Made by a program: the position numbers and the translations under genes. From Cycloclasticus sp. (GTDB lineage: Bacteria > Pseudomonadota > Gammaproteobacteria > Methylococcales > Cycloclasticaceae): a stretch of 64,000 nucleotides of DNA. The notes beneath the pieces were generated by a model. The model was not told where the DNA came from. It worked only from the letters and a program-made list of their open reading frames with translations, and made no database searches. The DNA lies in assembly GCA_002700385.1 (NCBI GenBank), contig PADC01000008.1, forward strand, positions 102,485 to 166,484. The letters run 5' to 3'. Positions 19,362-29,145 of this stretch are shown piece after piece (position 1 is the stretch's first letter; every line of letters begins with the position of its first letter).

Positions 19362-20648
19362 ATGCGCGTTCATCTAAAAACTTTAGGCTGCCGATTAAAT
19401 GAAGCTGAAATAGAATCGTGGGCAGAAGATTTTAGCTCACGAGGTCATACACTGGTCGGCGAAGAAGACTCTGCGGATATTCTTGTGCTCAATACCTGCG
19501 CCGTGACACAAGGAGCCGTACGAAAGTCTCGCCAGTTAGTCCGTAAAGCACATAAAAAAAACCCAAAAGCCAAATTAGTTGTTAGCGGTTGCTATGCAAC
19601 ATTGAATGAACAAGAAACCTTGACTCTAGAGGGTGTAGACCTTCTGATTAATAATCAACAAAAAGACCAGCTCGTCGAACTCACTTTACAACAACTCAGT
19701 GAAGAAACCATGCCCCATGTGGCAACTGAACCAAGTGAGGTGGCTTTATTCTCACGAGGTCGTCAACGTGCCTTTCTAAAAGTGCAAGACGGCTGTCGCT
19801 ACCGCTGTAGCTTCTGCATTGTTACCCTGGCGAGGGGTGATGAAAAAAGCAAGCCGATTGATGATATTGTGACTCAAGCCAATCGGTATCATTCGCAAGG
19901 TATTAGTGAAATTATCATCACCGGTGTACACCTTGGAGGTTATGGCAGCGACATAGGGACTGACCTCTATCATTTAATAGCCGCTTTGCTTGAAAAAACA
20001 TCCATCCCTAGAATTCGCATGGGCTCGTTGGAACCTTGGGATTTGCCACAAGGCTTTTTTGAATTATTCGAAAACCCAAGGTTAATGCCACATATGCATT
20101 TACCCATGCAAAGTGGTTCTGACTCGGTCTTAAGAAGAATGTCCCGACGTTGTAAAACGGATGAATTTCGTCGGCTAGTCGCAGAAGCACGCCGATTGAT
20201 TCCTAACATTAATATCACCACTGACGTCATTGTCGGCTTCCCCGGTGAAACCGAAGAAGAGTGGCAGCAAACCTTAGACTTTATTAAAGAAATCCAGTTC
20301 GGTGATTTGCATATTTTCACTTACTCAACCCGAGACGGTACAAAAGCGGCTTCAATGCCGAATCAAGTCAGTTCAGCAATCAAAAAAAGTAGAAGCAAAG
20401 CCCTTCACCAATTAGCCGAAGCTTCAAAGCTGGAGAACATGAACCGTTTAATTGGTGAGACGGTCGATATTTTATGGGAAGATAACCATCAGCTTAATGC
20501 GGACGGTTCAAGCACCCTCTTTGGCTACACACCCAATTATTGTCGGGTCAAAATTAACACCAAACAAGTCGACACATTGGTAAATCGCATCACCCCATGT
20601 CATATCATAGCCATTGAGAATAACGTTTTTTACGGCAAATTAGTCTAA
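19362..20648 (+). CDS. mtaB: tRNA (N6-threonylcarbamoyladenosine-C2)-methylthiotransferase MtaB
   Basis: MRVHLKTLGCRLNEAEIES, VLNTCAVTQGAVRKSRQ, VSGCYA, radical-SAM CRYRCSFCIV. Confidence 0.9.
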   Translation: MRVHLKTLGCRLNEAEIESWAEDFSSRGHTLVGEEDSADILVLNTCAVTQGAVRKSRQLVRKAHKKNPKAKLVVSGCYATLNEQETLTLEGVDLLINNQQKDQLVELTLQQLSEETMPHVATEPSEVALFSRGRQRAFLKVQDGCRYRCSFCIVTLARGDEKSKPIDDIVTQANRYHSQGISEIIITGVHLGGYGSDIGTDLYHLIAALLEKTSIPRIRMGSLEPWDLPQGFFELFENPRLMPHMHLPMQSGSDSVLRRMSRRCKTDEFRRLVAEARRLIPNINITTDVIVGFPGETEEEWQQTLDFIKEIQFGDLHIFTYSTRDGTKAASMPNQVSSAIKKSRSKALHQLAEASKLENMNRLIGETVDILWEDNHQLNADGSSTLFGYTPNYCRVKINTKQVDTLVNRITPCHIIAIENNVFYGKLV

Positions 20649-21371
20649 CTCGCCTCTTTCATAAAACATTTTTGTTGCTCCCGCCACTGAAATAGCGGGA
20701 GCAAATAAATTAATGACAGGAACCATTGTTGCTAACAGACTAACCCCACCAAATGTCAGGCTGTTTAAACGGGATTTATTCAAAATACGCTTCTGTTCAT
20801 TAAACATAATCTGATGGTTCTCAAACGAATACCCGCCATATTCAAATGTTAAAAACCAGGCGCTAAATAGTAACCATACCGGCAAACTGATGGCATTTAC
20901 ACCCGGAATAATCGAGAGCAATAACAGAGGAATCGCTCGAAGCAAATAATATGAGAACTTACGGCGTTCCAAATTAAGCATTTGCAAGACTTCCCTGAAC
21001 ACTGAGCCACTTGCAGGCTCAATATAAGGTTGGCCCCTCAAATGCGCCTCCACGCCTTTCGACAATTGACCATAAAAGGGTGCCGCAATAATATTCGCCA
21101 ACAAGGTAAAACAATAATAAACAATGGTCAGAATGCTTAGCAAAAAAACAGGTAAAACCAACCAAGCCAACCACGATAACCAGTCTGGCAACATTGAATT
21201 TACCGTGGTTGACAAATAATGCCAGAGCAGCCAACTAGCCAAACCAAATAAAGCGAAATTAACAATCAATGGAATAATAACAAATCGTCTTAATTTCGGC
21301 TGACTGATTAAATGTGCACCCGCAATAAAACAGGCTATGCTATGAGACAATGAATTTAAATCAGTTCGCAT
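20640..21371 (-). CDS. EI24/CysZ-like membrane protein
   Basis: 243 aa; LISQPKLRRFVIIPLIVN, AAPFYGQLS, FSAWFLTFEYGGYSFENH. Confidence 0.8.
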   Translation of the reverse strand: MRTDLNSLSHSIACFIAGAHLISQPKLRRFVIIPLIVNFALFGLASWLLWHYLSTTVNSMLPDWLSWLAWLVLPVFLLSILTIVYYCFTLLANIIAAPFYGQLSKGVEAHLRGQPYIEPASGSVFREVLQMLNLERRKFSYYLLRAIPLLLLSIIPGVNAISLPVWLLFSAWFLTFEYGGYSFENHQIMFNEQKRILNKSRLNSLTFGGVSLLATMVPVINLFAPAISVAGATKMFYERGELD

Positions 21372-21471
21372 TTTTTTAACCTAAAATTATTCAACTTATT
21401 AAGGCAGTATTTTGATAGAATCAAACAACATTTAATCATCATTTAGTCGCAATACATTTGGTAAAAGTCTA

Positions 21472-23097
21472 ATGGAACTAGCTTACGATAACACAACGAC
21501 TGACAGTATGAACAAGCCCAAAGCAAAAGTAATTACTGTTACAAGTGGTAAAGGCGGTGTAGGAAAATCCAGTACAGCCACCAACTTAGCACTCTCTCTT
21601 GCTGCACTGGATAAAAAAGTGTGCGTGTTTGACGCCGATGCCAGCTTGGCCAACATAAACATTCTGTTAGGTATTCAACCGGCGTACACCTTGCAGCATC
21701 TCCTTAAAGGAGAAAAAAACTTAAACGATATTATTATTGACGGCCCGCGCGGCCTAAAAGTTGTTCCCGGCGCAACAGGCATTGCTGAATACGCCCAACT
21801 ATCCATTGAGCAAAAATTAACTTTATTAACGGCTCTAGACCAGCTTCAGCAGGAGTTTGATTACCTCATTATCGATACAGCGGCAGGTATTGGTGATGAC
21901 GTACTCGATTTTATTAAGGCTTCTCAATTTTCGATTATTATTATCACCCCCGAACCCACTTCTTTAACCGACTCTTTTTCATTGCTCAAAGTCTTAAAAC
22001 GCGCCAACTATAAACGCACACCCTATATTTTGGTTAACATGGCTTTAGATCTTGAAAATAGCCAAGCGATTTATAAACGCTTTGAATCTGCCGTCAAAAA
22101 ATATGTCGACGTCAACATTGCTTACTTAGGCTACGTTCAGGTCGATGAATCCATGATTTCATCGGTCAAGCTTCAATGCCCTACTGTTCTATTAAGCCCT
22201 GATTCAAATGCGAGTCTTTGTTTTAAAAAATTAGCCACTGATTTGAACGAAAATATCGCTGATACGTCTGTTGATTCATTCAGTGAATTTTGGCGCCAAC
22301 AGGATGACATCGAGGAAATAATCGCAGAATCTCCATTAGAAAAACCAACTGATGCGTTTATCAACAAAGATAATACGCCAGATGTGATTGCACCTGTACC
22401 CTCTGCTACAACGCCTCTTAATTTTAAGCAAGCAGCCGATTTTTGTATTGCTCAATTATCCAATGGCCATTTGGACGAAACTGAGTCCAACGCTTTTTTA
22501 GATGCAATCACTCAATTTCAGCCTCAACAAGAACCGCTTTCGCCTGAAACAGCTCAAATACCGCCTGACTCTCCAGTACGGGCCTTTTATCAATATTTAG
22601 AGCAAAAATCTTTTCCTAAAGAAGTCATGCGCGAGGTCGTCGCTACACTTGAGCAAGCTTATTTTACAAAGCATGCTGACAGTTTAAATAGCTTTGACTC
22701 TACGGCATTAAAACTCTTCTCTCAATTTAATGGATCAGAAGAGGATTTACGCCACCTTAACCAACAAACTGTTGATTGCTTCCAGCGGCATTTTAAAAAG
22801 CCTTTATATGATATAACTGAACACCTGCAGGAACTGACCACATCTAATGATTTTAGCCAGGCCGCATTTGATGAGTTACTTGATAACTTATTGTCAACCT
22901 ATCAAGATCAATTTTCCAGTCGCTATAGAACGGACGCCGATGAAAGCTTAGAGCGTGCAAGAGAAGACATTTCAGTCTTACAGAAGCAACTGTCTGACAT
23001 CAATAATGAGCTGAATAGTACACACAGCCTGCTCAATGAGAAAACGCACCTGTTGGAACAGATTCAAGCGCTTTTACCGAGCACTAAAACTTCTTAG
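21472..23097 (+). CDS. MinD/ParA-family (FlhG-like) P-loop ATPase with long C-terminal extension
   Basis: TSGKGGVGKSSTATNLA deviant Walker A; FDADASLANINILLGIQP; LIIDTAAGIGDDV; 541 aa with coiled-coil-like C-terminus. Confidence 0.88.
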   Translation: MELAYDNTTTDSMNKPKAKVITVTSGKGGVGKSSTATNLALSLAALDKKVCVFDADASLANINILLGIQPAYTLQHLLKGEKNLNDIIIDGPRGLKVVPGATGIAEYAQLSIEQKLTLLTALDQLQQEFDYLIIDTAAGIGDDVLDFIKASQFSIIIITPEPTSLTDSFSLLKVLKRANYKRTPYILVNMALDLENSQAIYKRFESAVKKYVDVNIAYLGYVQVDESMISSVKLQCPTVLLSPDSNASLCFKKLATDLNENIADTSVDSFSEFWRQQDDIEEIIAESPLEKPTDAFINKDNTPDVIAPVPSATTPLNFKQAADFCIAQLSNGHLDETESNAFLDAITQFQPQQEPLSPETAQIPPDSPVRAFYQYLEQKSFPKEVMREVVATLEQAYFTKHADSLNSFDSTALKLFSQFNGSEEDLRHLNQQTVDCFQRHFKKPLYDITEHLQELTTSNDFSQAAFDELLDNLLSTYQDQFSSRYRTDADESLERAREDISVLQKQLSDINNELNSTHSLLNEKTHLLEQIQALLPSTKTS

Positions 23098-23110
23098 TAA
23101 AGATCGTCAC

Positions 23111-23887
23111 TTAACGATTGAACAAGGTCTCGTAATTTTTGCTGCTTAATTCTGCAATCTTTGCTAGAGGAATCCCGCGTAATTCAGCCAATTTCTCAGC
23201 TACAAATTTCACATAATTAGGATAGTTTGGTTTACCTCGCATTGGCACCGGCGCAAGATAAGGTGAATCCGTTTCGATTAAAAATCGATCATTGGGAACT
23301 TTTTTAGCCACCTCTTGCACTTGTTTCGCATTCTTAAACGTGACGATACCGGAAAATGAAATATAAAACCCTAAATCCAAAGCTTTTTTTGCCATCGACC
23401 AGTCCTCGGTGAAACAATGCAAGACACCCCCTGCTTCACCAGCATTTTCTTCTTGCATAATCCTGATCGTATCGTCTTGAGCATTCCGAGTATGAATAAT
23501 AATAGGTTTATTAATTTTCTTAGCCGCCTCAATATGCTGCCGAAAACGTTGCTGCTGGACGGTCACTTCCTGTTCTTTTTCCACTCTAAAATAATCCAAT
23601 CCCGTTTCACCAATGGCGACAACTTGATCCTTTAACGCAATCTCCACCAGCTCCTTCGAACTCGGGTCGTATCCATCCATTTCATTTGGGTGAACACCTA
23701 CGGACAGCGAAATTTGTGGGTAACCGCTCACTAATTTCTGCATAGCTGGGTAATCTTCCCAATTGATTGATACACATAACAAATGGTCTAGCGAATCAGC
23801 TTTAACCGCTTCTAAATAATCACCGACATTATTCGAATAAGGCCTCAGATCAACACGATCCAGATGGCAATGTGAATCAATAAACAT
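23111..23887 (-). CDS. TatD-family metal-dependent hydrolase
   Basis: FIDSHCHLD, VGVHPNE, AIGETGLDYFR, IIIHTRNA, LIETDSPYLAP. Confidence 0.95.
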   Translation of the reverse strand: MFIDSHCHLDRVDLRPYSNNVGDYLEAVKADSLDHLLCVSINWEDYPAMQKLVSGYPQISLSVGVHPNEMDGYDPSSKELVEIALKDQVVAIGETGLDYFRVEKEQEVTVQQQRFRQHIEAAKKINKPIIIHTRNAQDDTIRIMQEENAGEAGGVLHCFTEDWSMAKKALDLGFYISFSGIVTFKNAKQVQEVAKKVPNDRFLIETDSPYLAPVPMRGKPNYPNYVKFVAEKLAELRGIPLAKIAELSSKNYETLFNR

Positions 23888-23909
23888 AATTTTATCCTGT
23901 AAAAAGAAA

Positions 23910-23930
23910 AAACGGCCCTATAGGCCGTTT
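23910..23930 (-). terminator. Hairpin between pilZ-domain gene and tatD-family gene
   Basis: AAACGGCC-CTATA-GGCCGTTT stem-loop in the 60-bp gap. Confidence 0.5.
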
Positions 23931-23951
23931 AAACAACCTGATGGTGAATTA

Positions 23952-24308
23952 TTACATGGTATGTGTAGGTCTACCTGTTTCTGCCGTACCGGCTAAATAT
24001 GTTTCTATTTTTGCCCGTGCAGCGCCACCATCTTGCTCATTAAATTGAACACCAACACCATTAGAACGCGAGCCTTCGGCACCTACAGGAGTAATCCAGA
24101 TGATTTTTCCAGCCACAGGAATGCGCTCCACTTCCCCCATTAAGCTCAGCAGCATAAAAACTTCATCCCCCAAATTATATTTTTTGTGAGTGGGTATAAA
24201 TAACCCACCACCTTCTACATAATCCATAAACGCTGCATACAATGCATTTTTATCTTTAATCGTTAAAGACAAAATACCTTGACGAGATTCTTTTTCAGGA
24301 AGACTCAT
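23952..24308 (-). CDS. PilZ domain protein
   Basis: GILSLTIKDKNALYAAFMDYVEGGGLFIPT, VAGKIIWITPVGAEGSRSNGVGVQF; classic position between holB and tatD. Confidence 0.9.
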   Translation of the reverse strand: MSLPEKESRQGILSLTIKDKNALYAAFMDYVEGGGLFIPTHKKYNLGDEVFMLLSLMGEVERIPVAGKIIWITPVGAEGSRSNGVGVQFNEQDGGAARAKIETYLAGTAETGRPTHTM

Positions 24309-24318
24309 TTTCTAACCT

Positions 24319-25305
24319 TTATTGACCTGTTATCGAATAGCTTTGTATCGCAAATTCTTCAAACATTAATTGTTGATTGACTTGACTCTTTTCTAACGCC
24401 GCGATGCGACTTAAATCGTCCACCAGTGTACTCATTCCCTCTAAGTGTAGCTTTTCTATCAGAACTTTCAAGTCTCCAACCAGATCAGAATTTATTAACT
24501 GCTCTTCTTGCGAGCCATGGGCGTACTTTATGGCATCTGTTAACCAACTTGTTAACCATTTCAAAACAGGCAACCCTTTAAGAATAAAGCATTTTTCTGC
24601 AAATAAAATGGGATCTAAACGCCCATGTAATAGAGACAGAAAATCTTTCAGCAAAGAATCTCTGGCCTCTAAAGCATTTTTTTGCCAAAGATCATAAGCA
24701 AATAAAGGCACATGGTTGGCCATCGATAAATACTGATGGGCTTGATGACAACCCTCGTCAGACAGCCATGCCTGTGCTAAAACCTGATCCACATCATTGA
24801 CTTTGATCAATTGACATCGACTTTTAATCGTTGCTGGTAGATCCACCAACCGATGTGTTATTAAAATTAAGCACGTATTTTCGCTCGGTTCTTCCAGTGT
24901 TTTGAGCAAACTATTTGCTGCTGGCGAGGTCATTCCATCCGCCGGATCAAGGATAACCATTCTCGGTTTATTATAGTGAGTACTTAAGGCTAATGATGCA
25001 CTTATTTCACGGATCGCCTCAATTTTAATACTGTCTTTTTCGTCCTCAGGTCGCACGTAAAAAAAATCGGGGTAATTTTCTGCGTTGAATAACAGACATG
25101 ACTCACAAGAACCGCAAGGCAAATTATCAACCGGTGAAAGGCAAACAACACGGTTGGAAAAGGCCTTGGCTAACGCAGCTAACCCAAGGCCTGGGTCGCC
25201 CACCAACATCAGAGCACTTGGTAATTTATCTTGCAGCAAATACCGAGTTAGCTGCGCCCAATATCCACGCAACCAAGGATAAATAATAGGCTTTGGCTCA
25301 GGCAT
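24319..25305 (-). CDS. holB: DNA polymerase III subunit delta'
   Basis: LVGDPGLGLAALAKAF, Cys cluster CGSCESC, NSLLKTLEEPSENTCLILIT, SRCQ. Confidence 0.93.
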   Translation of the reverse strand: MPEPKPIIYPWLRGYWAQLTRYLLQDKLPSALMLVGDPGLGLAALAKAFSNRVVCLSPVDNLPCGSCESCLLFNAENYPDFFYVRPEDEKDSIKIEAIREISASLALSTHYNKPRMVILDPADGMTSPAANSLLKTLEEPSENTCLILITHRLVDLPATIKSRCQLIKVNDVDQVLAQAWLSDEGCHQAHQYLSMANHVPLFAYDLWQKNALEARDSLLKDFLSLLHGRLDPILFAEKCFILKGLPVLKWLTSWLTDAIKYAHGSQEEQLINSDLVGDLKVLIEKLHLEGMSTLVDDLSRIAALEKSQVNQQLMFEEFAIQSYSITGQ

Positions 25306-25927
25306 TCTTTAATATTTCATCCAAATGTTGGCGGATGTTTTTTTGTACGCTCTCAATACATTGGGAAGCATCAATAACACAAAACCTGTTGGGTTCTGCT
25401 TTCGCTCTGTTTAAATAAACTTCCCGCACTTGCTCAAAAAAAGCGTGTTGTTCAGATTCAAAACGGTCTGGTTGACTTCTATTCGCGGCTCGTTGCAAGC
25501 CAAGTTCCACCGATAAATCCAACAAAACGGTCTTATCTGGAGACAATCCTTTTTGAACAAAATGCTCCATCCATCTAATATCCGCCTCTTTGACACGCCG
25601 ACCACCCCCTTGGTAGGCATAAGTCGCGTCTGTAAAACGATCACATAGCACCCATTTACCGCTCTCTAGTGCTGGACGAATAACCTGTTCAAGATGTTGT
25701 GCTCGCGCTGCGAACATTAAGAGTACTTCAGACTCATCGCCTAGCGATTCTTGATCATGCTGCAATAGTATTTCTCTGATTCGCTCAGCAATGTTAGTTC
25801 CGCCGGGTTCTCTCGTTGTGATAACCTCTTTGCCAGCGGTTGTTAGGTAATCTGCAATAAAATCAAGATTTGTTGTTTTGCCGACCCCTTCAACGCCTTC
25901 AAGCGTTATAAACATGCCTTTCTTCAT
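25298..25927 (-). CDS. tmk: dTMP kinase
   Basis: FITLEGVEGVGKTTN P-loop, TREPGGT, DRFTDATYAYQGGGR. Confidence 0.96.
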   Translation of the reverse strand: MKKGMFITLEGVEGVGKTTNLDFIADYLTTAGKEVITTREPGGTNIAERIREILLQHDQESLGDESEVLLMFAARAQHLEQVIRPALESGKWVLCDRFTDATYAYQGGGRRVKEADIRWMEHFVQKGLSPDKTVLLDLSVELGLQRAANRSQPDRFESEQHAFFEQVREVYLNRAKAEPNRFCVIDASQCIESVQKNIRQHLDEILKNA

Positions 25928-26928
25928 TATTTTTTATTCCGCTGATATTTATCAACCGCTGCATTATGTTGCTTTAGTGTTTCTGAAAACACATGCGTCC
26001 CATCACCTTTGGAGACAAAGTATAATTTTTTAGTATCAAGTGGATGGAGAACGGCATCAATAGCCGCTTTACCAGGCATAGCAATCGGTGTTGGAGGCAA
26101 GCCATAACGTGTATAAGTATTATAAGGGGTATCTTCACGCAAATCTCGATATCTTATATCACCTTTAAAACGATCACCCATCCCATAAATAACGGTTGGA
26201 TCCGTTTGCAATTTCATGCCCATTTCTAGGCGCCGGATAAATACACCCGCTATTTCTTTACGCTCATGAGCCGCGCCTGTTTCCTTCTCTACTATAGAGG
26301 CTAAAATAAGTGCATCATAAACCGTTGGAATAACCTTTTTCTTATCCCTAGCAGGCCAGGCTGTGTGAATAAAATGTTGCATAGAACGATACGCACGCAT
26401 AATAATTTCAGCATCACTTGTATTTTTTATAAAGAAGTAAGTTTCTGCCAATAACATCCCTTCTAAATGTTTTTCTGGAATATTAAGCAGTTCTAAATAG
26501 CGGTTAATACTGACATTATCAGGCAACGTTTTTTTGATAGCCGGGTGGCGATGAATCTCCTGCAACACTTCTTTAAATGTTTGCCCTTCAATAATTGAAA
26601 GGGCATATTGATTGACTTTGCCTTTAACTAAAAAATTCAGGATGTCTACCGGAGTTAAGCCAGGAGAAAACGCGTATTCACCCGCTTGAATTTTATTCGC
26701 AACACCTTCAAAACGAACCAGCCATTTAAACCAACGCCCGTCCACCACACCTTTTTCATCCAGTGTTGAGGTAATTTGATTCAGGTTTTGACCTTGCTCA
26801 ATAGTAATAACCACAGAGCCCATTTGCTCCGTGATAGAAGAAGTGCTTATGGAGTTTTCGTACATCATCCAATACCAACCCACCACCAGACTGAAAATGA
26901 TAAGACTAAGAGCTATTAACCGTTTCAT
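25927..26928 (-). CDS. mltG: Endolytic transglycosylase MltG
   Basis: IEGQTFKEVL, LASIVEKETG, LQTDPTVIYG, NTYTRYGLPPTPIAMPG; start set to MKRLIALSL, overlapping the pabC stop by 4 nt. Confidence 0.94.
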   Translation of the reverse strand: MKRLIALSLIIFSLVVGWYWMMYENSISTSSITEQMGSVVITIEQGQNLNQITSTLDEKGVVDGRWFKWLVRFEGVANKIQAGEYAFSPGLTPVDILNFLVKGKVNQYALSIIEGQTFKEVLQEIHRHPAIKKTLPDNVSINRYLELLNIPEKHLEGMLLAETYFFIKNTSDAEIIMRAYRSMQHFIHTAWPARDKKKVIPTVYDALILASIVEKETGAAHERKEIAGVFIRRLEMGMKLQTDPTVIYGMGDRFKGDIRYRDLREDTPYNTYTRYGLPPTPIAMPGKAAIDAVLHPLDTKKLYFVSKGDGTHVFSETLKQHNAAVDKYQRNKK

Positions 26929-27788
26929 GTGCCTTGAGCCCCAAACGCCTGAACTTGTCGCTGAATATCTGTCAGCAGATAGTTCAAAGCCCAACCCGCA
27001 TAGTGGTTATTCATTTTACGAAAAACTTGTCCATTCACTTTAAATTGTTTAACTGATCGAACCGGCATTAAACTATTCGTCATAAAAATCTCATCCGCAC
27101 TTTGTAGCTCTTCAAGTGTCAATTCTACCTCCCTGCATTCTATTCCCTCCTTGGCCGCTTGCTCTATTAAACGCTGACGAATAACACCTTCAACACCCGC
27201 ATTATCCAATAATGGCGTCATTAAAACATCATTCACTGCAATAAACAGGTTACTCATTGTTCCTTCGATCACGTTATCATCAACATCCAGCATTAGACCT
27301 TCAGCTGATTCAAAATTGGCTAACTCTTGGCGTGCTAATATGCGCTCTAACTGATTCAAATGTTTGATGCCAGCCAATAAAGGTTGCCGGCTGAGTCGGG
27401 TATGACATAAAAAAAGGTCCACACAACGCAACGATTTACTCACGCCTGCATCAGTCGGGGCAAAAGACACAACTCGGGTTATCTCAGGGTCTTTTGGGGG
27501 TTGAAAACCTCTTTCACCGATGCCTCTCGACAACAAAATTTTTATCACTCCGTTTTGATTGTTAGCAACTATTTGATTAATCTCTCTTTCTATAAGCTGA
27601 TCGTCTATTGGTGGGAAACCCAGTACTCTGCAACCACGTTTCAAACGTTGTAAATGTTCGGTTAGGTAACAAACTGCGTTTGCCTCAACTAGAATCGTTT
27701 CAAATAACCCATCACCATATTGAAAACCTCGATCAGACGAGTTTATAGAATGACCAATCTCACCATTAATTAAACTATTCAGTGTCAT
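26925..27788 (-). CDS. pabC: Aminodeoxychorismate lyase
   Basis: DRGFQYGDGLFETI, GIGERGF, E-G-M-N PLP class IV motifs; adjacent to pabB and mltG. Confidence 0.92.
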   Translation of the reverse strand: MTLNSLINGEIGHSINSSDRGFQYGDGLFETILVEANAVCYLTEHLQRLKRGCRVLGFPPIDDQLIEREINQIVANNQNGVIKILLSRGIGERGFQPPKDPEITRVVSFAPTDAGVSKSLRCVDLFLCHTRLSRQPLLAGIKHLNQLERILARQELANFESAEGLMLDVDDNVIEGTMSNLFIAVNDVLMTPLLDNAGVEGVIRQRLIEQAAKEGIECREVELTLEELQSADEIFMTNSLMPVRSVKQFKVNGQVFRKMNNHYAGWALNYLLTDIQRQVQAFGAQGT

Positions 27789-29130
27789 GAATATTTAACG
27801 CCTTGAGTAAGGCTTTGGCTTTATGTCGAGTTTCTTCTAACTCATTGTCCGCTACTGAATCCGCCACAATGCCGGCTCCTGTTCTTAATATCAACGTCCT
27901 ATCGTTCACGGTCATCGTTCTAATCAAAATGTTAAGGTCGAGATCTCCATTACGATTAATGTACCCCATCGATCCTGTGTACGCACCCCGCGGTGAATGT
28001 TCCAATTCATTGATAATTTCCATGCAACGAACCTTAGGGCAACCGGTAATCGTGCCTCCTGGAAAAACAGCCTTAATAATATCAGAGGGCGTCGTATCTG
28101 GTGATAATTTGCCACTGATATTGGAAACAATATGATGAACAGCAGCATAAGATTCAATCGTCATTTTTTCATCAACGTTGACTGTTCCAGTTTGACATAT
28201 ACGCCCTAAGTCATTGCGGATCAGGTCAATGAGCATGATATGCTCCGCACTTTCTTTTGTATTAGTCAGTAATTCTTCAGCCAGGCCTTTATCTAAGGCG
28301 ACATCATCGTGTCGGGGACGCGTTCCAGCAATCGGCCTCATTTGCACTACATCGCCAATACAATTAATCAAACGTTCTGGGGAGGATGAACAAATAACGC
28401 TTTTTCCGTATCTGGCTAAGCCCGAAAAAGGGGATGGATTGCATGCCCGTAATGAACGGTAAATATCAATATACTGGGTGCCGTTAGTAAGTTCTCCAGT
28501 CCATTGACGAGACAAATTCACCTGCAGGGTATCTCCTTCCACTAAATAGGCGTCAATTTTCTTCACACCGTCAAGAAACAACTCAGCGCTGTCTTCTTTA
28601 AGCACAACTGAAGGGGGAGTCTCAACCCATTGTGATATTTGGTTAATATCCATTAAGACCTCATCAATCAATGAGGTTTGATCCGATTCACAAACAATCC
28701 AGCAAGTCTTGTCTTTACGGTTTTTAATGATCGCTAGCGGAATACGAACAGCACTGGCCAATGGCAAGTTTTCATCAACTTTCAGGTCAGATAATTTTTT
28801 TTCTATCGAGCCGACTAATTCATAACTTAAAAAAACAAACCAACCCCCTGTAAAAGGAAGATTTTCATGATGGCTGAGTGTTTTCTTGTTTTGATTAAAT
28901 GATTGATCAAATTGACTAAAAAACTGTTCATCATTTAAGTCAGTCGATTCAATCACTTCACCCGGAAAACCGAATAAAATATCGACACTGTTATCAGAAG
29001 ATTGAACACCGTTGCTTTCCAATAAGAAAGGGTAGCGCGTTGGGTTAGCCGCATGGCAATCGAGTAAATCAATATCTGAAAAGACTTGGGTTTTAACATA
29101 CTCCCCACAATCTATGATTTCCAGCGTCAC
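27775..29130 (-). CDS. pabB: Aminodeoxychorismate synthase component I
   Basis: MRPIAGTRPR, MLIDLIRNDLGRIC, FPGGTITGCPKVRCMEII, RTGAGIVADS. Confidence 0.93.
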   Translation of the reverse strand: MTLEIIDCGEYVKTQVFSDIDLLDCHAANPTRYPFLLESNGVQSSDNSVDILFGFPGEVIESTDLNDEQFFSQFDQSFNQNKKTLSHHENLPFTGGWFVFLSYELVGSIEKKLSDLKVDENLPLASAVRIPLAIIKNRKDKTCWIVCESDQTSLIDEVLMDINQISQWVETPPSVVLKEDSAELFLDGVKKIDAYLVEGDTLQVNLSRQWTGELTNGTQYIDIYRSLRACNPSPFSGLARYGKSVICSSSPERLINCIGDVVQMRPIAGTRPRHDDVALDKGLAEELLTNTKESAEHIMLIDLIRNDLGRICQTGTVNVDEKMTIESYAAVHHIVSNISGKLSPDTTPSDIIKAVFPGGTITGCPKVRCMEIINELEHSPRGAYTGSMGYINRNGDLDLNILIRTMTVNDRTLILRTGAGIVADSVADNELEETRHKAKALLKALNIHDTE

Positions 29131-29145
29131 CCGATAATGTCTAAA

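Noticed and set aside
19970-20320. Minus-strand ORFs opposite mtaB (19776-19973, 19970-20320, 20008-20190)
   Set aside because: Antisense to a conserved coding region with no motif support
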